Assembly: GCF_021278025.1 (NCBI RefSeq)
Contig: NZ_JAIBHJ010000004.1
Coordinates: 62,001-126,000, forward strand
Origin: Motilimonas sp. E26
GTDB lineage: Bacteria; Pseudomonadota; Gammaproteobacteria; Enterobacterales; CBDFNC01
Length of the DNA: 64,000 nt
Reading direction: 5' to 3'
Within the stretch, counting starts at the first letter, position 1; each line of letters starts with the position of its first letter. Below the pieces are notes generated by a model. The model was not told the DNA's origin. It saw nothing but the letters and a program-made list of their open reading frames with translations, and did no database searches. The position numbers and the translations under genes were made by a program. Below, piece by piece: positions 39,260-48,767 of the stretch.

Positions 39260-39288
39260 TTAATACAAGGTATTATCTGTGCTATGAT
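39260..39288 (+). promoter_or_regulatory. Candidate promoter of the ccm operon
   Basis: TTAATA at 39260-39265 and TATGAT at 39283-39288 are 17 bases apart, with a TG one base before the -10 (extended -10). It lies 32 bases before the ccmA start in the divergent gap with the FliK-like gene. Confidence 0.5.
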
Positions 39289-39320
39289 CCGCAGCCAATT
39301 ATAATCATAGTGCGTAACCC

Positions 39321-39980
39321 ATGCTGGAAGCAAAATCCCTCAGTTGCGTGAGAGAAGACAGGTTACTGTTCGAGGGTTTATCGCTTAAAGTTAAACCCGG
39401 TCAGATCATCCAAGTTGAAGGTCCAAATGGAGTGGGCAAGACCAGCTTATTCCGCTTATTAGTTGGACTTATGACACCTTACCATGGCCAAGTATTGTGG
39501 CAAGGGTTAGCTATATCTGACGATCGTGAAGCGTATCAACAAAATTTACTCTACTTAGGTCACCAGAGTGGGGTAAAGCCTGAGTTAAGTGCACTTGAAA
39601 ATTTACGTTTTTATCAAAAAATGTTTGAGCCTAGCTATCAAGGCGATCTTTACAGTGTGTTGGCACAGGTTGGTTTAGCTGGGCTGGAAGAGGTGCCCGC
39701 CGCGCAATTATCTGCCGGTCAGCAAAGGCGAGTGGCATTGGCACGGCTTTGGATTTCAACGGCGCCGCTATGGATTTTAGATGAGCCGTTCACTGCCATT
39801 GATAAAAATGGCGTGAAAGTATTAGAGCAACTGTTTGTTAAACATGCAGAGAATTCAGGCATGATCTTACTCACTACCCATCAAGACCTAAATTTGCCTG
39901 CGGCTGATTTTTCTAAATTGGTGATGGTCAAGCCATCATTAGAAGAGTTGTATGTTGGTATAGGTGCGGAAAAATGCTAA
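39321..39980 (+). CDS. ccmA: Haem exporter ATPase CcmA
   Basis: The 219-residue ABC ATPase has Walker A GPNGVGKTSL, the signature LSAGQQRRVALARLW, Walker B LWILDEPF and a switch histidine (LLTTHQD). With CcmB it powers release of holo-CcmE in system I cytochrome c maturation. It is the first gene of ccmABCDEFGHI and overlaps ccmB by 7 bases. Confidence 0.96.
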   Translation: MLEAKSLSCVREDRLLFEGLSLKVKPGQIIQVEGPNGVGKTSLFRLLVGLMTPYHGQVLWQGLAISDDREAYQQNLLYLGHQSGVKPELSALENLRFYQKMFEPSYQGDLYSVLAQVGLAGLEEVPAAQLSAGQQRRVALARLWISTAPLWILDEPFTAIDKNGVKVLEQLFVKHAENSGMILLTTHQDLNLPAADFSKLVMVKPSLEELYVGIGAEKC

Positions 39981-40642
39981 ACGCTTTTTATCAGGTCATG
40001 CGGCGTGAACTGTTAACGGCTTTTCGACGTATTGCTGACGTGTTTAATCCCTTATGGTTTTTTATCATAGTGATCACTTTGTTTCCTCTTGGCGTTGGGC
40101 CAGAGCCCCAGTTGTTGTTACGCATCGCCCCTGGCATTATTTGGGTGGCAGCGTTGTTGGCGTCACTACTTTCACTCGAGCGTTTGTTTAAAGATGACTT
40201 TAGCGACGGTGGTTTAGAGCAATTAATGCTCAGCCCTTATCCATTATCTTTGTTGGTCACGGCCAAGATCATTGCCCACTGGTTACTCACGGGTCTGCCT
40301 ATTATCTTAATATCGCCCTTAATTGCGGTCCTACTTTCACTTGATCTCAATACTTACTGGGCCGTGTTATTCACTTTGCTGATAGGCACTCCTATTTTGA
40401 GTTTCATTGGTGCAATAGGTGTTGCGCTGACGGTTGGCTTGAGAAAAGGGGGGGTTATTCTTAGCTTAATTATGCTGCCTTTGTGTATTCCTGTATTGAT
40501 TTTTTCGACCATGGCGATTGATGCTGCTAACTTTGGCCAGTCGTACATTGGTGCCTTAGCTATTATGGGCGCAATGCTTGTCACTGCGATTACCCTTGCA
40601 CCATTTGCAGTTGCCGCATCGTTACGAGTTAGTGTTAGCTAA
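39974..40642 (+). CDS. ccmB: Haem exporter permease CcmB
   Basis: The 222-residue protein has six membrane helices and the CcmB family segments DVFNPLWFFIIVITLFPLGV and RLFKDDFSDGGLEQLMLSP. It is the membrane partner of CcmA in the CcmABCD complex. A 145-base gap separates it from ccmC, the only large gap in the ccm set. Confidence 0.96.
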   Translation: MLNAFYQVMRRELLTAFRRIADVFNPLWFFIIVITLFPLGVGPEPQLLLRIAPGIIWVAALLASLLSLERLFKDDFSDGGLEQLMLSPYPLSLLVTAKIIAHWLLTGLPIILISPLIAVLLSLDLNTYWAVLFTLLIGTPILSFIGAIGVALTVGLRKGGVILSLIMLPLCIPVLIFSTMAIDAANFGQSYIGALAIMGAMLVTAITLAPFAVAASLRVSVS

Positions 40643-40787
40643 TTTTTAGTGTTATCCCGTACCCGTTTAGCTTTAAATGGGTGTGGGTTGCCAACAAAGT
40701 GTATTGTTTTACGACGTTGTATTTACAACATTGTTTTTATGATTAAGTGGGCATGGTTCGCTCATTAATAAAATAGAGAGTCAATCT
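40643..40787 (+). other. ccmB-ccmC intergenic region with a small inverted repeat
   Basis: The 145 bases carry GTTGT-ATTT-ACAAC (40716-40729). A poor promoter-like pair is also present: TTGTAT at 40717-40722 and TATGAT at 40738-40743, only 15 bases apart. I see no open frame. It may allow separate transcription of ccmC-ccmI. Confidence 0.3.
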
Positions 40788-41528
40788 ATGTGGAAGTGGT
40801 TACACCCTTATGCCAAAGCGCAAACTAGCTATGAACTGGCTGGAAAGCTTATACCTTGGTTTACTGTCGTTTGCTGCATTTCTTTTGCTGTTGGCTTAGT
40901 CTGGGGTTTAGCTTTCGCGCCTGCGGACTATCAGCAAGGTGATAGCTTTCGCATCATTTATATACATGTTCCCGCTGCTATTTTGTCTATGGGAGCCTAC
41001 ACCAGTATGGCCGTGGCGGCATTTATCGGTTTGGTTTGGCAAATTCGCCTTTCAGATATGGCCGTCGCGGCGATGGCTCCTGTGGGTGCAGTGTTTACTT
41101 TTATTGCTTTATTTACTGGCGCGGCCTGGGGCAAACCCATGTGGGGCGCTTGGTGGGTTTGGGATGCTAGATTGACCTCGGAATTGATTTTGTTATTTTT
41201 GTATTTGGGTGTGATTGCTTTATATAACGCGTTTTCAGACAAAGTGTTGGCAGGGCGAGCGGCCGGTATTCTGACCTTAGTTGGCGTGATTAATATTCCT
41301 ATTATTCATTACTCGGTGGAATGGTGGAATACTTTGCATCAAGGGGCTTCCATTACCAAGTTTGATAAGCCATCCATCGCGCTTTCAATGCTTTGGCCGC
41401 TGTTAATTATGTTATTAGCATTTGCGACATTTTTTGGTGCCCTAATGTTAATGCGTTTTCGTAATGAAATTTTGCAAAGAGAAAGTCATCGTCCTTGGGT
41501 TAAGGCCTTAGTGATGGGGGGTAAGTAA
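40788..41528 (+). CDS. ccmC: Haem-handling protein CcmC
   Basis: The 246-residue protein has six membrane helices, the tryptophan-rich haem motif WGAWWVWDARLTSELIL and flanking histidines (IYIHVPAA; IIHYSVEWW). CcmC loads haem onto CcmE in the periplasm. Its stop shares one base with the ccmD start. Confidence 0.97.
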   Translation: MWKWLHPYAKAQTSYELAGKLIPWFTVVCCISFAVGLVWGLAFAPADYQQGDSFRIIYIHVPAAILSMGAYTSMAVAAFIGLVWQIRLSDMAVAAMAPVGAVFTFIALFTGAAWGKPMWGAWWVWDARLTSELILLFLYLGVIALYNAFSDKVLAGRAAGILTLVGVINIPIIHYSVEWWNTLHQGASITKFDKPSIALSMLWPLLIMLLAFATFFGALMLMRFRNEILQRESHRPWVKALVMGGK

Positions 41529-41734
41529 TGGAATTTGTAAGTTGGGCTGATTTTTTTGCGATGGGCGGCTATGGCTTTTATGTTTGGTTGTCTTTTGGTG
41601 CGACGTTTATCAGCATGCTAGGGATAGTCATTGACACGCGAATGAAGCGGGCACGATTATTTAAACAAGTACGTAATAACATTGAGCGCAACAAGCGTAT
41701 GCAAGCCGCTCGCAGTATGGAGAATACGTTATGA
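41528..41734 (+). CDS. ccmD: Haem exporter small subunit CcmD
   Basis: The 68-residue protein has one membrane helix (about 12-36) and a basic C-terminus, typical of CcmD, which helps release holo-CcmE from CcmABC. It opens with [20 protein letters not shown], the family pattern. The ccmE ATG overlaps its stop by 4 bases. Confidence 0.93.
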   Translation: MEFVSWADFFAMGGYGFYVWLSFGATFISMLGIVIDTRMKRARLFKQVRNNIERNKRMQAARSMENTL

Positions 41735-42225
41735 ACCCAAGACGCAAAAAGCGCCTTGCCGTTATTTTGGCGATTGTACTCGGTATAGGCTCAGCAATTG
41801 GTTTGGTGTTATATGCCTTATCGCAAAATATTGATCTGTTTTACACGCCTTCAGAACTGGTTAAAGGTAAAGGCAAACAGCTTGTTAAACCAGAAGCAGG
41901 TCAGCGGTTAAGAATTGGTGGCATGGTTATGCCGGGTTCTGTAGTACGGGACCAAAGCAGTTTAAAGGTGAGCTTCAAACTCTATGATGCGGGTGGCGAT
42001 TTAGTCACTGTTGAGTTTGATGGTATTTTACCCGATCTATTTCGTGAAGGGCAGGGCATTGTAGCAATGGGCGTTTTAAAAGATGCGACCACAGTCACGG
42101 CGTCGGAAGTGTTGGCTAAGCATGATGAGGAGTATATGCCCCCTGAAATTGCTGAATCACTTAAAGGGATGCAACATTTCAAGCCTGAATACACCGAAGA
42201 ACAGTTAGAAGGCGCCCATAAATGA
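41731..42225 (+). CDS. ccmE: Periplasmic haem chaperone CcmE
   Basis: The 164-residue protein has an N-terminal membrane anchor and an OB-fold domain. The covalent haem-binding histidine lies in [11 protein letters not shown], the HxxxY type. It carries haem from CcmC to CcmF. It overlaps both neighbours by 4 bases. Confidence 0.97.
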   Translation: MNPRRKKRLAVILAIVLGIGSAIGLVLYALSQNIDLFYTPSELVKGKGKQLVKPEAGQRLRIGGMVMPGSVVRDQSSLKVSFKLYDAGGDLVTVEFDGILPDLFREGQGIVAMGVLKDATTVTASEVLAKHDEEYMPPEIAESLKGMQHFKPEYTEEQLEGAHK

Positions 42226-44177
42226 TCCCTGAACTCGGTCAATTTACTTTAATCATTGCTTTCGGCTTAGCTGCTTTGTTGAGTTTTTATCCTCTTTGGG
42301 GTGCTTACAAAGGGCATGCAGGGTTAATGAATAGTGCTCGAACCTTAGCTGTATGCCAGTTCTTGTTTGTTGGGCTTTCTTATGCCTGTTTAACATACGC
42401 CTTTATTGTAAACGATTTTTCGGTGGCTTATGTGGCCTCACATTCCAACTCCGAACTACCATTGCAGTACCGTATTTCAGCGGTTTGGGGGTCACATGAG
42501 GGCTCTTTGTTATTGTGGATGCTGATTTTATCTGGCTGGACTGCCGCAGTTGCATTGCTCAGTAAAAATTTGCCATTAGAGTCTGCCGCACGTGTGTTAG
42601 CCGTCATGGGGATGTTGGGAGTAGGTTTTTACCTCTTCGTGATTGTCACTTCCAACCCCTTCGAGCGCACCTTACCTTACTTTCCTGTTGATGGCCGAGA
42701 TTTAAACCCGCTGCTGCAAGATATCGGTTTGATTTTACATCCTCCAATGCTTTACATGGGATATGTGGGCTTCTCTGTAGCGTTTGCTTTTGCGATTGCT
42801 TCTTTGATGCAAGGCCGTTTAGATTCAGCTTGGGCACGTTGGTCACGTCCTTGGACGATGGCCGCATGGGTCTTCCTAACGGCAGGTATTGCCCTTGGTA
42901 GCTGGTGGGCTTATTACGAACTCGGTTGGGGAGGCTGGTGGTTTTGGGATCCAGTAGAAAACGCTTCATTTATGCCTTGGATAGTGGGCACTGCACTGAT
43001 TCATTCTTTGGCGGTATCAGAAAAGCGGGGTGTATTTAAGGCTTGGACGGTACTGTTGGCTATTTCGGCTTTCTCATTAAGTTTATTGGGGACGTTTTTA
43101 GTGCGCTCTGGCGTATTAGTGTCGGTGCACGCATTTGCCAGTGATCCAGAGCGAGGCTTATTTATTTTAGGCTTTTTGATCATGGTTATTGGTGGCTCGT
43201 TGCTGTTGTATGCTTTTAAAGCCAATGCAGTTAAAAGCCGTGGTAGTTACAGCTTGTTTTCACGTGAGTCATTTTTACTGGGCAACAACATTTTGCTGAT
43301 TGCTGCTCTTATTGTGGTGTTGCTGGGAACTCTATTACCTTTAGTACATAAAGAAATGGGCTTAGGCAGTATTTCGATTGGTGAACCCTTCTTTAATCGT
43401 ATCTTCACCGTATTAATTGTGCCATTTATGTTGCTATTGGGTGTAGGCCCGTTGGTTCGTTGGAAAAAACAAAATCCCGGTGATTTAGTCGCAACACTGT
43501 TGGTTGCCATTGTCGCCTCCGTTGTTCTAACCGCTTGTTACATTATGGTCAGTACCCCTTACGTTACTTGGCTGGCTTTGTTGGGTTGCTTCTTAGGGGT
43601 TTGGGTTGTGGTAACGTCTTGCCAAGAAACTTGGCTGCGAGCAACTCATCGTCATCGTTTTTTCACTGGTGTTAAAAAACTCAGTATTAGTCACTGGGCG
43701 ATGATTACTGGCCATATTGGTTTTGCTGTGATGGTCATAGGTATCACTATGACGCAAAATTACAGCATTGAAAAAGATGTGAGAATGGTGCCAGGGGATC
43801 AAATTGAATTTGAGCATTATCGTTTTACCTTTGAAGGGGTAGATGCGCTAAAAGGCCCAAATTTCGATGGTCATACTGGGGTGTTGCGAGTGGATAGAGG
43901 TGATAAGTACGTGACGACCATGCGCGCAGAAAAACGCTTTTATCGGGTGCAGCGCAACGTGATGACTGAAGCAGCGATTGATGCTGGTTTCACTCGCGAT
44001 CTTTATGCGGCTCTTGGTGAGCAGCTGGATAATGGCGCTTGGGCATTACGTATTTACTACAAACCATTTATCCGTTGGATTTGGTTTGGGGCCCTCATTA
44101 TGGCTTTTGCCGGAGTGCTGATGATGTTAGATAAGCGCTATCGCTTTAGTGGAAAAGGAATGAGTAATGGACAATAA
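42222..44177 (+). CDS. ccmF: Cytochrome c haem lyase subunit CcmF
   Basis: The 651-residue polytopic membrane protein has the WWD haem motif [19 protein letters not shown] and conserved periplasmic loops with histidines ([22 protein letters not shown]). With CcmH and CcmI it attaches haem to the CxxCH of apocytochromes. It overlaps ccmG by 11 bases. Confidence 0.97.
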   Translation: MIPELGQFTLIIAFGLAALLSFYPLWGAYKGHAGLMNSARTLAVCQFLFVGLSYACLTYAFIVNDFSVAYVASHSNSELPLQYRISAVWGSHEGSLLLWMLILSGWTAAVALLSKNLPLESAARVLAVMGMLGVGFYLFVIVTSNPFERTLPYFPVDGRDLNPLLQDIGLILHPPMLYMGYVGFSVAFAFAIASLMQGRLDSAWARWSRPWTMAAWVFLTAGIALGSWWAYYELGWGGWWFWDPVENASFMPWIVGTALIHSLAVSEKRGVFKAWTVLLAISAFSLSLLGTFLVRSGVLVSVHAFASDPERGLFILGFLIMVIGGSLLLYAFKANAVKSRGSYSLFSRESFLLGNNILLIAALIVVLLGTLLPLVHKEMGLGSISIGEPFFNRIFTVLIVPFMLLLGVGPLVRWKKQNPGDLVATLLVAIVASVVLTACYIMVSTPYVTWLALLGCFLGVWVVVTSCQETWLRATHRHRFFTGVKKLSISHWAMITGHIGFAVMVIGITMTQNYSIEKDVRMVPGDQIEFEHYRFTFEGVDALKGPNFDGHTGVLRVDRGDKYVTTMRAEKRFYRVQRNVMTEAAIDAGFTRDLYAALGEQLDNGAWALRIYYKPFIRWIWFGALIMAFAGVLMMLDKRYRFSGKGMSNGQ

Positions 44178-44703
44178 GCCTCGTCTTTGGCTCTTTCTGC
44201 TGCCCCTGGGGATATTTTTAGCGGCCGTGGTGTTCTTATTTAAGGGATTGTATTCTGATCCATCGAAATTAGAGTCGGCGTTGATTGGTCAACCCGTACC
44301 CACTTTTACCTTGCAAGATCTCTATGAGCCAGAAACGCGTCATGATGCGTCGATTTTCAAAGGTAAGCCGATGTTACTTAATGTTTGGGCGACTTGGTGC
44401 CCAACTTGTTATGCAGAGCATACTTACTTGAACAAGTTGGCTGCTGACGGTGTTTACATTGTAGGTTTGAATTATAAAGACGATAGAGAAAAAGCCATTC
44501 GCTGGTTGACGGATTTAGGTAATCCTTATCAAGTGAGCTTGTACGATAAAGACGGCATGTTAGGGTTGGATTTAGGCGTGTATGGTGCACCTGAAACTTA
44601 CTTAATAGACAGTCAAGGTGTGATCCAATATCGTCATGTCGGTGATGTTAACGATCACGTTTGGCAGCAAACCTTATTACCTATTTTTAAGGATTTGAAG
44701 TAA
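44167..44703 (+). CDS. ccmG: Thiol:disulfide reductase CcmG (DsbE)
   Basis: The 178-residue protein has an N-terminal membrane anchor and a thioredoxin fold with active site WATWCPTCYAEH and the cis-proline GAPETYLID. It keeps the apocytochrome CxxCH cysteines reduced for haem attachment. It shares one base with the ccmH start. Confidence 0.96.
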   Translation: MDNKPRLWLFLLPLGIFLAAVVFLFKGLYSDPSKLESALIGQPVPTFTLQDLYEPETRHDASIFKGKPMLLNVWATWCPTCYAEHTYLNKLAADGVYIVGLNYKDDREKAIRWLTDLGNPYQVSLYDKDGMLGLDLGVYGAPETYLIDSQGVIQYRHVGDVNDHVWQQTLLPIFKDLK

Positions 44704-45161
44704 TGCGTATTATTACTTTATTGCTTATTTCATTGATGAGCAGCGCGGGTTTAGCAGCAATTCAAGTTTACGAGTTTGATAGCCAAGAGCAGGAAGTTCT
44801 TTATCAGCAGTTAACTAAGGAGCTGCGTTGCCCTAAATGCCAAAACCAAAACATTGCAGATTCAAATGCGCCATTGGCACAAGATTTACGCCAAAAGGCA
44901 TATGAATTAGTTAAAGAAGGCAAGAATAGGGAGCAAGTGGTTGATTATATGGCCGCTCGTTTTGGTAATTTTGTCACCTATGATCCACCCATGACACCCG
45001 CGACCATCTTCTTGTGGTTAGGGCCGCTATTTTTTGTGTTGGGTGGGTTAGCTGTATTGGTTTTCAGAACGCGTAAAAATGCCGCCTTAGCTGAAAAACC
45101 GGTGATGGATCCGGCAGAGCAAGCAAGGCTGGAGCGAATTTTAAATGGAGATAAAGACTAA
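44703..45161 (+). CDS. ccmH: Cytochrome c maturation protein CcmH
   Basis: The 152-residue protein has a signal peptide (cut near LAA), the redox motif LRCPKCQNQNIADSNAPLA and a C-terminal membrane helix (TIFLWLGPLFFVLGGLAVL). It is the short CcmH form without the TPR domain, which is encoded separately by the next gene. It handles apocytochrome thiols. Confidence 0.96.
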   Translation: MRIITLLLISLMSSAGLAAIQVYEFDSQEQEVLYQQLTKELRCPKCQNQNIADSNAPLAQDLRQKAYELVKEGKNREQVVDYMAARFGNFVTYDPPMTPATIFLWLGPLFFVLGGLAVLVFRTRKNAALAEKPVMDPAEQARLERILNGDKD

Positions 45162-46396
45162 TGCTGCTTTTTTGGCTGTTATGTATTTTGCTGTTAGTCA
45201 TTGCGAGCTTAGCTTTAATCGTACCGGTTTTAAGAAACCGTCAAGTGATTGAAGCTGATCGAGATAGTCTGAATAAAACCTTGTACAAAGGACGCGTTAA
45301 AGAAATTGAGCAAGACGTTGAGCAGGGGCTTGTGGCTGAGCAAGCTGCGGTACTGACTGAACTACAGCAAAATTTGTTAGAAGATGTGGTAGAGGCTAAA
45401 TCATCGGCTCAGCGTATTAATTTAACTTTGCTATTGCTCCCAGGAATCATATTATTTTTTGGGATATGTATTGGCCTATATTTACAATATGGCGCGGGTC
45501 AACAAGTGAGTCATTGGCAAAGTGTGATGACCAACTATGAAACCCTACAGCATAAAATGACCATGCAGGATGGCCAGCCTCCTTCAAAACAAGAAGTTGA
45601 CGATTTTATGTTAGCCTTACGTACTCATCTTGCTAATCAACCCGATGACACGCAAGGTTGGTTAATGTTGGGCCGCCTTGCTTTTGCCTTACGCGACGGC
45701 CAATTGGCCCAAGATGCACTACATAAAGCTTATAAACTATCGCCAGCAGACAGTCATGTACGTGTCGCATATGCTCAAGCGTTGTTGCAGACAGAGGATG
45801 CGTTAAAGCTTAAACAAGCGGAAAACCTGATTATTGCTACCGTAGGGCTTGAGCCAGATAATATTCAAGCCTTATCTGTCTATGCCTTTATGGCGCTGCA
45901 ACAAGAAGACTTTGCGGGCGCGATTGAACGCTGGCGTAAAATACTGCCTTTGCTCGCGCCATCGAGTGAACGCTATGGCATGGTTAAAAACAGTATCGCT
46001 TATGCCCAGCAGCAACTGGCGAAAGCAAATGAGGCGAAAAAAGGCTCGCCAGCAGGCTCGATGACTTATCAAGTAAAAGTGACGATCAGCGAGCAAGTCG
46101 ATTTACCTGAAACGGGTTATTTGTTTGTTTTTGCGCAAATGGTTAATGGTCCTAAGATGCCACTAGCGGCAAAGAAACTGCCTTTATCTGAGTTTCCAGC
46201 CACTGTCACCTTGTCTGATGCTGACGCGATGATGCCTGAGTTAAAGTTAAGCCAACAAGCTGAGTTTATTATCAAGGCTCGCATATCTAATGATGAGAAT
46301 GTAGCGGTTGCGGCAGGAGAGTGGGAAGGTGAGAGTAGTGTGATTAAATCGGGTCAAAAAGGTGTCATAGAAATAGCCATCGATCATAAGATATAG
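45161..46396 (+). CDS. ccmI: Cytochrome c maturation TPR protein CcmI
   Basis: The 411-residue protein has two membrane helices (about 2-20 and 90-112), a leucine-rich loop and a periplasmic TPR domain (GWLMLGRLAFALRDGQLAQD and following repeats). A C-terminal beta domain follows (YQVKVTISEQVDLPETGYLF). It binds the C-termini of apocytochromes for the CcmF/CcmH lyase. It ends the ccm operon. Confidence 0.93.
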   Translation: MLLFWLLCILLLVIASLALIVPVLRNRQVIEADRDSLNKTLYKGRVKEIEQDVEQGLVAEQAAVLTELQQNLLEDVVEAKSSAQRINLTLLLLPGIILFFGICIGLYLQYGAGQQVSHWQSVMTNYETLQHKMTMQDGQPPSKQEVDDFMLALRTHLANQPDDTQGWLMLGRLAFALRDGQLAQDALHKAYKLSPADSHVRVAYAQALLQTEDALKLKQAENLIIATVGLEPDNIQALSVYAFMALQQEDFAGAIERWRKILPLLAPSSERYGMVKNSIAYAQQQLAKANEAKKGSPAGSMTYQVKVTISEQVDLPETGYLFVFAQMVNGPKMPLAAKKLPLSEFPATVTLSDADAMMPELKLSQQAEFIIKARISNDENVAVAAGEWEGESSVIKSGQKGVIEIAIDHKI

Positions 46397-46411
46397 TGTT
46401 ACTATTAATCT

Positions 46412-46433
46412 AGTCAGCGCTGCAGTGCTGACT
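46412..46433 (+). terminator. Palindromic hairpin after ccmI
   Basis: AGTCAGC (46412-46418) pairs with GCTGACT (46427-46433). The whole 22-base element is a near-perfect palindrome broken only by one G-T pair. A CTTTTTG tract follows ten bases later. It probably ends the ccm transcript before the mlaA-like gene. Confidence 0.5.
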
Positions 46434-46450
46434 GGTTTAATGCTCTTTTT

Positions 46451-47227
46451 GTGTATTTTATAGGTATGTATGTGATCTACGCTTTATTTAAACGACTATC
46501 TGTAGTGATAGTGGGAATTTTTTTGTTCTTCTCTGCATCTGTAGCAGCCATTAAGCCTGTCGACGACAGTCTAATTAGCGATCCTTTTGAAGGGGTGAAC
46601 CGCGTAGTTTGGGATTTCAACTACGCCCTAGACCAGTCTATCTATGTTCCCGCGACTAAAGCCTATCTGCATCTCCCTGAGGGGAGCCGAGAAGCCATCA
46701 ATAACTTTATTTTGAACTTTGATGAGCCTTCTAGCGCAGTTAACCATTTGTTGATGCTTGATATTGAGTCATCAATGGGGAGCGTCATGCGCTTTGTAGT
46801 CAATACTACATTTGGTATTGGTGGGTTGATTGATGTTGCTGGGCGCAGTGGTTTAAAGCGTAATCGGGCCGAATTCCAAAGCGTATTAGCGATGGTTGGG
46901 GTCAATCATGGGCCTTACCTTATGGTGCCATTTTATGGCCCTCGCACCACTCGAAAATTGGTCGGTGGGATTGTTGATGGGCTGTATTTCCCATTCAGTG
47001 AGTTTACTTACTTTGAATACTTACTTCATTGGGGAACAGACGCGCTATATAAACGTGCTATTTTATTGGATCAAGATCCTTTAATTGAGCAATCACTGGA
47101 CTCGTATATTTTTATTCGTGATAGTTATATTCAATATCAGAACTTTCAAACGGAAGGCTCTAACCTTGTTTCGCCTATAGGGCCGTCTCTATCAGATGAA
47201 GAATTGGAAGAGTTTATGAATGAGTAA
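46451..47227 (+). CDS. mlaA: MlaA/VacJ family protein without lipobox
   Basis: The protein (258 residues from GTG 46451; also possible from ATG 46466 or GTG 46472) matches MlaA across its length: DPFEGVNRVVWDFN, DEPSSAVNHLL, NTTFGIGGLIDVAG, GPYLMVPFYGP and SYIFIRDSYIQ. MlaA removes misplaced phospholipid from the outer leaflet with MlaFEDBC, which is not in this window. The N-terminal hydrophobic stretch ends SASVAA-IK and has no cysteine, so a signal peptidase I cut looks likelier than lipid attachment. It overlaps the response regulator gene by 8 bases. Confidence 0.85.
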   Translation: MYFIGMYVIYALFKRLSVVIVGIFLFFSASVAAIKPVDDSLISDPFEGVNRVVWDFNYALDQSIYVPATKAYLHLPEGSREAINNFILNFDEPSSAVNHLLMLDIESSMGSVMRFVVNTTFGIGGLIDVAGRSGLKRNRAEFQSVLAMVGVNHGPYLMVPFYGPRTTRKLVGGIVDGLYFPFSEFTYFEYLLHWGTDALYKRAILLDQDPLIEQSLDSYIFIRDSYIQYQNFQTEGSNLVSPIGPSLSDEELEEFMNE

Positions 47228-48251
47228 AAGCAGTTATACACTTGCTGACTTTACCTTTCTAGTTATTGAAGATGAGGCGGTTTTTCGCGAGCAATTAGCG
47301 GCCTTTTTAAAGCAACGGGGCGCTATCGTTGCAAAAGCAGAAAATGGCCGTCATGGGCTGACTCTTGTTGCCGATTTAAAGCCAGACTTAGTGCTGTGCG
47401 ATTTGTATATGCCTGAAATGAACGGTCAGGAAGTCATTAAGTCTATTTTGCGTCAGTATCCGAATCTGCCTGTTATTGTCATATCGGCAGCAAGTGAAAT
47501 GGTTGAGATAGAAGAAGCATTGCGTCACGGCGCGAAAGATTACTTCATGAAGCCACTGCAAAACTGGCTCACAATAGAACAAAGTATTTTATCGATTTTA
47601 AAACCGAAATTATCGGGTTTTGAAGTACTATCGAATAAACATATGGCCGATGCTGAATTAATGAGTCATATGGCCCACTTTCGTCAAGATGATCCAGCTT
47701 CTACGCTTTTGATGCAAGAGTTAGCGAGTGCAAAAAACTTTGACATCAGTGGTTTTTCTTTCCGTGTTGACTCGCAACCGTTGGGTTTGCTACTTGTTCA
47801 TTATCCATTAAGTCAGCATGAGGTATGTGTGTTTGTGCTTGATGTTTCTTTGTTTGGTACTGAAGCGGCTGTTATAGGGGTTTTGCTTAAAAGTTTACTT
47901 AATGACTCATACCGTCAACATCAGTCAAATAGCCATTATCGTTTGCGATCACCAGCTCAAATGATTCGCTTTCTAAATGATCAAATACATGATTTAGCAT
48001 TGTCACATCCAGTTAATGCAATCCAATGTTATCTTGATGCTAGCCGACATTGTCTGACTTATTCAAATGCTGGCTTTGCCCCCCCTAATAAATTATTTCA
48101 ATACACGGGGATGGGACTTGGTATATTAGCAGGGCACAGGTATCAGCAGGATCGGATCGCGCTCCCTAACTTGCTTAAGTTAAACTTTACCTCTCAACTG
48201 GGCAATGTGTTGAAATTAGATGTATCAAAGAATGAATCGGTGCCACTATAA
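47220..48251 (+). CDS. RssB-like response regulator with degenerate phosphatase-like domain
   Basis: The 343-residue protein has an N-terminal receiver (FLVIEDEAVFREQLAAFLK; phospho-acceptor aspartate in LVLCDLYMPEMNG; KP in YFMKPLQNW) and a C-terminal domain related to PP2C/SpoIIE phosphatases (FDISGFSFRVDSQ; FVLDVSLFGTEAAV; NAIQCYLDASRHCLTYSNAG). Metal-binding aspartates of active phosphatases are not conserved. Length and layout match RssB, the adaptor that presents the stress sigma factor RpoS to ClpXP. The role in RpoS turnover is an inference. It is translationally coupled to the mlaA-like gene. Confidence 0.7.
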   Translation: MSKSSYTLADFTFLVIEDEAVFREQLAAFLKQRGAIVAKAENGRHGLTLVADLKPDLVLCDLYMPEMNGQEVIKSILRQYPNLPVIVISAASEMVEIEEALRHGAKDYFMKPLQNWLTIEQSILSILKPKLSGFEVLSNKHMADAELMSHMAHFRQDDPASTLLMQELASAKNFDISGFSFRVDSQPLGLLLVHYPLSQHEVCVFVLDVSLFGTEAAVIGVLLKSLLNDSYRQHQSNSHYRLRSPAQMIRFLNDQIHDLALSHPVNAIQCYLDASRHCLTYSNAGFAPPNKLFQYTGMGLGILAGHRYQQDRIALPNLLKLNFTSQLGNVLKLDVSKNESVPL

Positions 48252-48280
48252 TCGAGTGACACCTAGAGAGGCTGGCGCGT

Positions 48281-48598
48281 CTATTTTACTGCTAATAGAT
48301 CTTTATTATTATCTAAAATACTTTGGCCAATACCATCTACTTCAAGTAATTGGTCGACATTTTTAAACTGACCAATCTCTTTACGATAAGCAATAATCGC
48401 TTTTGATTTTTTCTCACCAACCCCCTTTATTTTAGTGAGCTCGTCTTCAGTTGCAGTATTAATATTAATCACTTGTTGGCTAACTGCTGTTATCTCTTGA
48501 GTAGCGCCAGTATCTGTTGCTGTATCGGCTGCTAAGGCAACTTGGCTCATAGATGTTACTGCAAATAAAGATGCGGCAATAAACGTACGTAGTTTCAT
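48281..48598 (-). CDS. comEA: ComEA-type helix-hairpin-helix protein
   Basis: The 105-residue protein has a signal peptide (cut expected after VALA) and a C-terminal pair of helix-hairpin-helix motifs (INTATEDELTKIKGVGEKKSKAI; VDQLLEVDGIGQSILDNNKD). Such periplasmic proteins bind incoming double-stranded DNA in natural transformation. Other competence genes are not in this window. It converges on the RssB-like gene with 29 bases between. Confidence 0.88.
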   Translation of the reverse strand: MKLRTFIAASLFAVTSMSQVALAADTATDTGATQEITAVSQQVININTATEDELTKIKGVGEKKSKAIIAYRKEIGQFKNVDQLLEVDGIGQSILDNNKDLLAVK

Positions 48599-48767
48599 AA
48601 TTATCCTCTATTGATTATTTTGTTAGTTGCAGGGGTAAAGGTAGGAGATAAATTTGATAATGAATGGTTTTTTACTCTTTATTGTGAAATGTATCAATAA
48701 AGTGGTTGCTAAACTTTATTTGGCAACATAAGTATTTGGCAAGAGCAGTGGATAAATATGAATGGGG

